Below, piece by piece: positions 24,831 through 32,692 of a stretch of DNA of 64,000 nucleotides. This DNA is from Pectinophora gossypiella. Taxonomy: Eukaryota; Arthropoda; Insecta; Lepidoptera; Gelechiidae. Where the stretch lies: the NCBI RefSeq assembly GCF_024362695.1, contig NC_065414.1:1195501-1259500 (forward strand), read 5' to 3'. The first letter of the stretch is position 1. Each line of letters opens with the position of its first letter. The position numbers and the translations under genes are program-made. A model generated the notes under the pieces. It did no database searches. It saw only the letters and a program-made list of their open reading frames with translations, and had not been told where the DNA came from.

Positions 24831-25160
24831 CGGCCTCCGTGGTCCAGTGGTTCGAGCGTTGGGCTCACGATCCGGAGGTCCCGGGTTCGATTCCCGGTGG
24901 GGACATATCACAAAAAAAATACTTTGTGGTCCCTAGTTTGGTTAGGACATTACAGGCTGATCACCAGATTGTCCGAAAGTAAGATGATCTCCGCTTCGGA
25001 AGGCACGTTAAGCCGTTGGTCCCGGTTACTACTTACTGGTGTAAGTTAGTAGTCGTTACATGAGCCATGTCAGGGGCCTTTGGCGGCTCAATAGTAACCC
25101 TGACACCAGGGTTGATGGAGTTGGTAATCCACCTCACAATCCACACGATAGAAGAAGAAG
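24831..25160 (+). mobile_element. SINE-A, full-length copy
   Basis: The best SINE-A here. The tRNA-like head (24831-24903) has A-box TGGTCCAGTGG and B-box GGTTCGATTCC, which would drive RNA polymerase III. Folded as a tRNA, the loop CTCACGA would put anticodon CAC (valine type) after U33. It is followed by a ~255-bp body with the central domain CTTCGGAAGGCACGTTAAGC and a tail ending GATAGAAGAAGAAG. ATGTTATGT-type sequence lies on both sides, a probable target-site duplication inside the LINE tail. It is non-coding, and the frames of 87 and 77 codons across it are artefacts. Copies: 22494, 25606, 29723, 41751, 52205, 52335, 52955, 55341, 56727. Confidence 0.9.
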
Positions 25161-25605
25161 ATGTTATGTTATGTCACTGTTACTGTTTGAATATCTGTGT
25201 TCACTAGTTACAAACGATTTAAGCCTTATTTGAGGCCTACATCCCAACAGGGGATAAAAGAATCAGAAGAAGAAGAGACCCCTTTGACTACCCAATTGGT
25301 AATATAGTCGTGAGTCCATATTATGTCATATTATCATCAGACAAACCAGGTGAGTGCCCTTAGTGTTTCCCATTTGTCCGGCCATGTAAATATTGATGCA
25401 GGAAGCCACATCAAATAAAACTATCAGATAAAGGGTGTGTGGTTCATATTTTGCAAAGCCGCTGCTGGTTTTAACTTAATATACCAGAAACCTAATCACA
25501 AATAAGTAAATCGTATAGATTGGAATAGTTACTGAAATAATAGAACAGACAAATATTATTAATTTGAATTTAAAAAAAAAAAACAGACAACGTGAAAAGC
25601 GTACT

Positions 25606-25920
25606 TCTTATCGAGTGGGTTGTGAGGTGGAATACCAACCTCATCAATCCTGGTGTCAGGGTCATTACTGAGCCGCCAAAGGCCCCTGACATGGCTCATG
25701 TAACGACTTACATCAGTAAGTAGTAACCGGGATCAACGGTTTAACGTGCCTTCCGAAGCACGGATCATTTTACTTTCGGACAATCAGGTGATCAGCCTGT
25801 AATGTCTTAACCAAACTAGGGACCAGAAAGTCATTTTTGTGATATGTCCACACCGGGATTCGAACCCGAGGCCTCCGGATAGTGAGCCCAATGCTCAACC
25901 ACTGGACTACGGAGGCCGTT
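25606..25920 (-). mobile_element. SINE-A copy with perfect 11-bp target duplication
   Basis: Minus-strand SINE-A with a complete head (A-box TAGTCCAGTGG, B-box GGTTCGAATCC) and tail CGATAAG. AAAAGCGTACT flanks it exactly on both sides (25595-25605 and 25921-25931). The perfect duplication implies a fairly recent insertion by target-primed reverse transcription. Confidence 0.93.
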
Positions 25921-26073
25921 AAAAGCGTACTAAAAAGTGCGAAACGTAGTTATGAGAATACCTTGATTCGCGTCTGACTTTCCTCTTCCATATCATTTAG
26001 GGCAAACGGTTCGTTGATGGCCCATGTTGATCTACAACAAGTTAAGATAAAAAACACGCACTTAAACATTCAA

Positions 26074-26165
26074 ATACATACATAAACTCACACCTATTTA
26101 CCACCGGTAAAGCAGAGAATTCTATTTGTTTCGATCCTGACACGAGATATGTCAAGATCTCTCTT
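26074..26165 (-). repeat. LINE 3'-end remnant with (ATGT)n tail
   Basis: ATACATACATAAACTCACAC ... CACCGGTAAAGCAGAGAATT ... TTCGATCCTGACACG. Same family and order as 57888-58000 and 47995-48128 (inverse). Confidence 0.65.
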
Positions 26166-26172
26166 ACGCACC

Positions 26173-26355
26173 TCATCATCATCATCATCATCAGCCCATT
26201 AACGTCCCCACTGCTGGGGCACGGGCTTTCCCTATGGATGAATAGGGAGATCGGGCCTTAAACCATCACGCGGGCCCAGTGCGGATTGATGGTTATTAAC
26301 GACTGCTAATGCAGCCGGGACCAACGGCTTAACGTGCCTTTCGAAGCACAGAACC
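26173..26355 (-). mobile_element. SINE-B copy, head missing
   Basis: (CAT)n followed by CAGCCCATTAACGTCCCCAC, GGGCCTTAAACCATCACGCG, GACTGCTAATGCAGCCGGGA and CGGCTTAACGTGCCTTTCGAAGCAC. This is the minus-strand body and tail of SINE-B (compare 27773). The composite head is lost. Confidence 0.85.
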
Positions 26356-26801
26356 ACACCTACAACACCAATCAATCAACCACGATCATCAATCATCTTA
26401 AGCACCTACAATCAATCAATTAATGATTTACAATAAGTAATAAGTAATACGCGTTATGTAACCGTCATTCTACTACTGAAGTATCTAAAGCACGTTTCAG
26501 ATCTAATCGTGTTTCATCAAGAGCTAAATCTGGTCAAGCAAAATATTTGCGGACGCTATCTACATTTAGATCTAACCGAGTGTTTGGTATAATAACACTT
26601 TAATATTTACTTATATCTAAAAGCAGTTTCTATGCTACGTCGGTTTCCTAATGTCTTAGTTAGACTAATGTGGCCTGACGAATTTTTCAATAGGCCGCAA
26701 GACCAAAAACGAGACATCATCAAAAAAGATCAGAGTTCGCAATGTTTGCGCAGACGACACGTCAGACAAAGCGAAGTGGAGTGAGGATGCGTGACAATTC
26801 A

Positions 26802-26860
26802 AATCAAATCAAATATACTTTATTTCACATAAACACAACATACAAACATTTTTAAAGTGA
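26802..26860 (-). repeat. LINE-alpha-type 3' tail fragment
   Basis: AAATCAAATCAAATATACTT TATTTCACATAAACAC: the minus-strand 3' end of the LINE-alpha family, otherwise truncated. Confidence 0.65.
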
Positions 26861-27055
26861 GAATTATTTTTAATGAATGTCCTTTTGCTCCCGTTTACCT
26901 TTGTACAATGTGGAAAATATCATTAAAGGATGGATATTTGGTTCTTTTAAGGAAAATTCTACAAAAGTAACAATTGGACTAATCGTGTTTGATATTCAAA
27001 GACATTATAAGTTGCCTCTGCAGTAGTTTTGAATTCTGCGTTCTGTCTCAATAAT

Positions 27056-27108
27056 GTATTTTTTTTTACGTGATTTGCCGCAGATGGCATTAACTACTTG
27101 GCCGGAAA
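27056..27108 (-). repeat. LINE-gamma 3' stub
   Basis: A T-run followed by ACGTGATTTGCCGCAGATGG CATTAACTACTTGGCCGG. It is a ~50-bp poly(A)-tailed LINE-gamma 3' end in minus orientation with an internal deletion compared with 5261-5336. Confidence 0.75.
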
Positions 27109-27206
27109 CATTAGTAATGTCAAAACTGTCTTCTACCCAAAACAATATTACGGTTAGGTTAGTTTACTTATATTATACAAGAAATGTAGCTAAAATGTTG
27201 CTCAAA

Positions 27207-27510
27207 GAGCCGCGGTAGCCCAGTTGGGAGAACGCTTGACTCTTAATTATGAGGTCGCAAGTTTGTTTTCAAATTCATATTTGGATTATAAACAATTATC
27301 ACGTGCTCAATGGTGAACGAAAACATCGTGAGGAAACCCACATTCCCGAGAAATGCGTCTTGGAAGTATGTGAAGTTGGAAGACGTTGTGAAGTTAGAAC
27401 GCAGGTTGGAAGGTCAGACAGGCAGTCGTTTCTGTAAAAAATCGATCCTGTGGATTCTTCAGGTTAGGTAAGCGGACCCTGTGAAAACGGAATAACGCTA
27501 AGGAGACTAT
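27207..27510 (+). mobile_element. SINE-C, nearly full-length copy
   Basis: The tRNA-like head begins GAGCCGCGGTAGCCCAGTTG (A-box TAGCCCAGTTGG). The B-box area GAGGTCGCAAGTTTG is degraded by a deletion. The body contains ATCACGTGCTCAATGGTGAA, CGTGAGGAAACCCACATTCC, CGAGAAATGCGTC and AGGTTAGGTAAGCGGACC, ending near CGCTAAGGAGA. Other pieces lie at 11755, 12772, 28862, 49833 and 51248. The 62-aa frame is an artefact. Confidence 0.8.
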
Positions 27511-27772
27511 TTATACAGGAAATGTTGTTAGATTAACCAAGACACTAGTTCGGTACTAGTTACCTGTTGCGATTGTAAGGCGTTAAATTGCAATTAGGCA
27601 TAGTTCTCTTATCGGTGCAAAATATTGGCATCACTAAGTGTCCTACTTTGTGCAGTGTCGGTCCCGAGTAATTGGACAAGGACGAACGAGATACTGTAGA
27701 TAGTTGACATTCTTCACAGCTGGTTAGATAGCAAGGATTTGCTGGTGTTTATTATGTAGTACTTATCTTATG

Positions 27773-28061
27773 AGGAGCTCGGTGGCGCAAAGGTAAACGC
27801 GCTCGGTCTGCGATTGTTGAAGTTAAGCAACTTTCGCAAAGGCCGGTCATAGGATGGGTGAGCACAAAAAAAAGTTTTCCTCTCGAGCTCCTCCGTGCTT
27901 CGGAAGGCACGTTAAGCCGTTGGTCCCGCCTGCATTAGCAGTCGTTAATAACCATCAATCTGCACTGGGCCCGCGTGATGGTTTAAGGCCCGATCTCCCT
28001 ATCCATCCATAGGGAAGGCCCGTGCCCCAGTAGTGGGGACGTTAATGGGCTGATGATGATG
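27773..28061 (+). mobile_element. SINE-B, full-length copy with composite tRNA/5S-like head
   Basis: The head spans 27773-27892, 120 nt. It begins AGGAGCTCG and closes with CGAGCTCCT, a perfect 9-bp terminal helix. The first part has a tRNA A-box (TGGCGCAAAGG; TGGCGCAGCGG in the copy at 59680). The second part carries 5S rRNA internal-control sequence: GAAGTTAAGCAAC (27819-27831) and GGTCATAGGATGGGTGA (27845-27861). The body then has GCTTCGGAAGGCACGTTAAG (shared with SINE-A), GGCCCGATCTCCCTATCC and a tail GACGTTAATGGGCTGATGATGATG. An imperfect ACTTATCT duplication flanks it. It is non-coding and would be an RNA polymerase III transcript. Confidence 0.85.
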
Positions 28062-28072
28062 ACTTATCTATC

Positions 28073-28205
28073 TACTCAGCCTGTATCCACCCACTGCTGG
28101 GTATAGGCCTCCTCTCTTTCACGCCATCCTCTCCTGTCCTGTGCAAGTCGCATCCACTGCTTCCGGCATACCTCACAATGTCATCCGACCTTCGCGCATC
28201 AGGCT
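28073..28205 (-). repeat. RTE-like LINE 3' region fragment
   Basis: AGCCTGTATCCACCCACTGC TGGGTATAGGCCTCCTCTC, then CTGTCCTGTGCAAGTCGCAT. This is a minus-strand relative of the 'CCCAGCAGTGGGACGT' LINE 3' end, extending further into the element than the copy at 2738. Confidence 0.55.
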
Positions 28206-28861
28206 GGTAGTACTTATAGTGCTTCTATTTTCTTAATGTCAAATTCTGACACACGATAATTCTATTAATGTATGGACAAAGAGATTAGCATCCATTTCTG
28301 TTCTAAATAATGCCTAGAGACATGAGGAAAACAGAAGCACTGTAATAATAATTGTAATAATAAACTGAACATCTAGACTGTTATTTCTCTTAGATTTTGC
28401 TGCTTCATGGTAGTTCTTTTTTGGAAGTAGTTTATCATAACTAATTTACAGTTTGATTTATTGCAATCTGGAATCATTCCAAAAATAAAATCCCCTACCA
28501 AATCCGAATACCAGACGCGTTGTTAACCTCGAAAATATAATCTGCAATAAAATTGTTTAAAATATTACGAGTATTAGTACTACGGGGGTTTTAACACTAG
28601 CGGAGGTAAATATAACAAATCCCCAAGAATTTCAAGTTCTAGTATAAGCTCGTTACATTGCTCTTGAAATTATTGACAGAATATAATAATCTACTAATCT
28701 TCTGATTGTATTGGCTTGATTCTATGCAATGTTTGGTTTTGATTTTGCTAGTAATTTGTAAGGAATTTATATTAAACATACTAAATATTAGTTCGTAGTA
28801 CATTATGTTTCGATGAGTATGAGATAAAACGGTATTTGTTTGACTGATTGTAAACAACATC
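28206..28861. other. Unannotated AT-rich interval
   Basis: No gene, RNA or repeat recognised. Confidence 0.35.
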
Positions 28862-29085
28862 TCCCTAGCGTCATCCCGTTTTCATGGCATCCGCTTACTT
28901 AACATGAAGCTTTCACAGTTTATTACGGAAGCGACTGTCTTGTAACTTTCCATCCCGCGGGAAAATCAGCCCAATACCGGTTAGGTCACCTCCGAAACGC
29001 ATTTCTCGGGAATGTGGGTTTCCTCGCAATATTTTCCTTCAGCGCTGAGCATGTGATCATCATTTATGATTCAAACATGAATTAT
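28862..29085 (-). mobile_element. SINE-C copy, head missing
   Basis: CTCCCTAGCGTCATCCCGTT, GGTTAGGTCACCTCCGAAAC, GCATTTCTCGGGAATGTGGG and GCTGAGCATGTGATCATCAT follow the SINE-C body in reverse. The 5' tRNA-like head is not present. Confidence 0.75.
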
Positions 29086-29722
29086 TAGAAAACAATTTCC
29101 AAAATAATGTCAAAATCGATTATAAGTGTTGTAATAAAATTTTGGTTATTATTTCACAACTCTCATTGCAAAGTTTTGATGTAATGTCGTTATGATCTTA
29201 CACAAGATAGGTAGGTACTAATAAATTGGCATCACTGAAAGTAACACTAATACCATGAAATACAAATCCTACTAATAACACATATTCAGTTTGAACTTTA
29301 TTCAATGTTCGTAAAGACTACATTGATTCGAACATGCGCCAACAATGTCAAGAATACGCAGCGGGGTATTAAGAAACTTACAGAAATCAAATAACTTTGG
29401 ATAAAGGGGTGATGACAAGCAGAAACGACGGGATTACCTGAATCCTACAGAGCCAGACCAAGTTATGATACAAGAGTTAATAATTTAGATGGAAAGTGTG
29501 TCGCGGATACGAGATGTTTATTACAATAAACACATTCGAACAAGTATGTAAGATTTGGTTGATTTTCGGCATGTCACCCGTGAGAGTTTTGATTGCAAAA
29601 TATTGTGTCAATGTTGAAACAAAATTGAGTTATGGCAAGAATTCCAATGTGGTTTGGGACAAGAAACTCCTTGGCGAAAACCTGTGGTACTTTTGCTGGG
29701 AGTAAATAAAAAATATATCGTT
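29086..29722. other. Unannotated interval
   Basis: No repeat recognised. The 69-aa frame at 29496-29705 has a more even codon choice than most frames here, but no known domain and no splice context I trust. Confidence 0.35.
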
Positions 29723-30000
29723 CTTCTTCTTCTTCTATCGTGTGGGTTGTGAGGTAGATTACCAACCTGGTATCAGGGTTACTGTTGAGCCGCCAAAGGC
29801 CTCTGACATGACTCATATAACGACTACGTACTTACATCAGTAAGTAGTAACCGGGACCAACGGCTTAACGTGCCTTCTGTAATGTCCTAACCAAACTAGG
29901 GATCACAGAGTGATTTTTGTGATATGTCCCCGCCGGAATTCGTACCCAGGACCTCCGGATCGTGAGCCCAACGCTCAACCACTGGACCACGGAGGCCGTT
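29723..30000 (-). mobile_element. SINE-A copy with internal deletion
   Basis: The tail TTCTTCTTCTTCTTCTATCG leads into the body. A deletion joins CTTAACGTGCCTTC directly to TGTAATGTCCTAACC, removing the AGCACGGATCAT...CAGCC segment present in other copies. The head is complete (GGTCCAGTGG on the minus strand). Confidence 0.88.
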
Positions 30001-30327
30001 AACGACGAATATAACGGTTTTCAAGTTTTTTAAAGTCTATGATTTATAACTGCCATCCTCTATCGGGCGTTGGTGACCACCGTAAAGTCTTCTCTTTTCT
30101 GAGCCAGTCTGGAGAGTCCACTTTTAAATTACGATTTTTTTTTGTGGTTTTATCTTGCGATCTGTCTCATTGACTATAAACAGATGAGTTGGGTTTACGT
30201 ATATATGGCATGGAGGACGCTACTCCCAGCGAAGTCAGTCATTTTTTGAAGTAGTCATTTGGCCTAACTGTCCTTATCGAAAATGTCTCTTTTTAGGACG
30301 ACTTTTTAAAATAATTATTAATACAAT

Positions 30328-30634
30328 GGCCCCGATTCCTGGAGACACCGTCTAATTTTATTTTAAGTTATATCTGTCATTTTCTTATCCGCCGAAAAGG
30401 AAAGGGACGGATGATTCACAGCTCTTAATTTTAGGAAGAATGATTAAATGAACGTGTCGGGTTATTGACTGATGTAAAATTTTTAGACGGTTGGTTTAGA
30501 TTTGTGCTTAAAATTGACGTGTGTTCCATAAATTTTATGCTTGTCGATTACCCGTCCCTTTCCTTTTCGGCGGATAAGAAAAGGACAGATATAACTTAAA
30601 ATAAAATTAGATGGTATTTACAGGAATTAGCACC
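30328..30634. mobile_element. MITE-1 copy, short form
   Basis: A 307-bp element with ~85-bp inverted ends: GGCCCCGATTCCTGG...TTTAAGTTATATCTGTCATT on the left, and the inverse ending CAGGAATTAGCACC on the right. AAT flanks both sides (30325-30327 and 30635-30637). It lacks part of the central sequence present in the 30-70-bp longer copies. Confidence 0.9.
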
Positions 30635-31008
30635 AATGTTGTATTTAAAAAAAAAACTTACTCTTTCGAATCAAACTTTCAACATTAGCATTTTCACCCG
30701 TTAACCGCTTTGACGTGTTACTCGTATGATGTTTGTCGGTAGATCGCGTGCAAGACAAAAATGTTATAATTTACAATGCCGACTGCTAATGATCCTAATT
30801 ATGGCTATTTCGAAAAAATGGCTTTCACTTTTTGAAGGTCAATGCACGGTATCCTCGCGATTTAGGGCGAGGTCAATGACCGGTTTAAGGATTAGGATCT
30901 TACTGGAGTTCAGTAGGTAATGTTAGATAGAATAGAATCGATAGGCTCGATCTATTTATTTTATTTATTTATATATATTTTTTTATTAATTTATATGACA
31001 ATTACAGT

Positions 31009-31160
31009 GTACGGTCACGAGCATTAATATGTATGTATACACTTTAGTACCATGTCACATTAACTTTTTTGACAAATTGAACTGTAAGTCTTACTAAATG
31101 TCAAATATGTTAGTGCGACAGAGTCCTAAAGTGGGTATATTATTTTGCTCATGACTGTAC
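31009..31160 (-). mobile_element. MITE-2 copy
   Basis: GTACGGTCACGAGCATTAAT ... ACCATGTCACATTAACTTTT ... GCTCATGACTGTAC. Same family as 55081-55225, in reverse. TA dinucleotides lie at both ends. Confidence 0.85.
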
Positions 31161-31436
31161 ATAGCATCTACAAATTAGTAATCTAGTTACCAAAGCAGTC
31201 TCTATTAACTAAAAACATCGCTTAATAAAAAATACGCTTAACTAAAATATATGAATTTTCTTAGTAATAATAGTTTAGCTTTAGGACTTAAGTATTTTAG
31301 GTTATTTCTCTTAATTTCTAATCTAATTTCTGATCTCGACTGATACATCACTATGCTAATGAACGTTACAATACTGCCTTGTATACTTTGACAGATCTAA
31401 CTAGTACCGCGCATTGAAGCTATTGTAAAATAGTGT

Positions 31437-31780
31437 GTATTTTAAGTTATATCTGTCATTTTCTTATGCGCCCAAAAGGAAAGGGACGAGTAATGGGCAA
31501 GCATAAAATTTATGGAACACACGTCAATTTTAAGCACAAATCTAAAACAACCCTATAAAAATTTACATTGGCTATTAACCCGACAGCATTAAGTTAACAG
31601 CACACGTCAAACGGTTTGCATACTAGCGAGATATTTTGATTCGCCCGGGTTATTCATTCAATTACTCATTCTTCCTGAAATAAAGAGCTGTCAATTATCC
31701 GTCCCTTTCCTTTTCGGTGGATAAGAAAATGACAGGTATAACTTAAAGTAAAATAAGGAGGTGTCTGCAGGAATTGGGCC
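31437..31780. mobile_element. MITE-1 copy, left tip missing
   Basis: The inverted repeat is recognisable from TTTTAAGTTATATCTGTCAT on the left. The right end is complete (CAGGAATTGGGCCC). The central TTCGCCCGGGTTATTCATTC and AGAGCTGTCAATTATCCGTC are as in 62429-62805. The outermost ~35 bp of the left arm are absent. Confidence 0.85.
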
Positions 31781-32293
31781 CAGTATCTTTGTACTGATCT
31801 GGCCGTTCTGTTGAAAAATAAATATGTATTATGAAATATACCCGAGCGGCGGTGAAAACGAGCCTATTTCATAAACAATTTATTTTTTTTATTATTACGA
31901 TCTCTTGGTCCAAGTGTGTTAGTAGAATTTTTTTTTTAATGTTTGAATTTTGAATACATTATAACTACTCCTTACACTTTGATGTTAACGTTTTCATTAC
32001 GATATTGTATGAAGACAGTCGTGACATTACGACTACAATTATTATTGTTTACTTGACAATTTTAACAATAAAAAATATGGAATATATCGAATGTGGTAGT
32101 TTATCAGTTAACGATAATTATCCATATTTTTTATTAAGATCACTTAAATTTTAAATACTTATTTAAATATTTTATTTTATACAAAATAAGAATTCGATTT
32201 TTGAACTGTGTATTACACGTATTTTTTTAAAATAGGTACTTATCTGAAAACTGTAAATTATTGAGTACATATCCGTCAAACAATGAACTTTCA
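31781..32293. other. Unannotated AT-rich interval
   Basis: Simple AT-rich DNA between MITE-1 and the 3' end of LINE-alpha; no feature recognised. Confidence 0.35.
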
Positions 32294-32692
32294 AATCAAA
32301 TCAAATCAAATCAAATATACTTTATTGCACAGAACTAGAATTTCAACAATCAGACATAACACATGAATACAGTACAATTTGGGCGGCCTTATTGCTCTAG
32401 AGCAATTTCTTCCAGGCAACCAACAAAAGGAAACAAACATTTACAACTTGGATGCGGGATGGTGCAACAAAAAATAAATAAATAAATACCTAAAAGTAAA
32501 ACTAAAGTTAATATAATAAATACTCTATACTATACGTACATATATTAATAAATACTCAATTTAATATAATCCATATATACTAAAAATATACCTAACCATA
32601 ATCTAAAGAAAACTATACTAATAAATAATAGACTATACACACACATACAGGTATTGAAATAAATAAAATACATCATACATAATAGTAATATC

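Noticed and set aside
24831..24903. tRNA gene (valine-type CAC anticodon) and similar hits at 25850, 29930, 52205, 52590, 53215
   Set aside because: All carry the same SINE-A body or are fragments of it. The acceptor stem is not properly paired and no discriminator/terminator context is seen.
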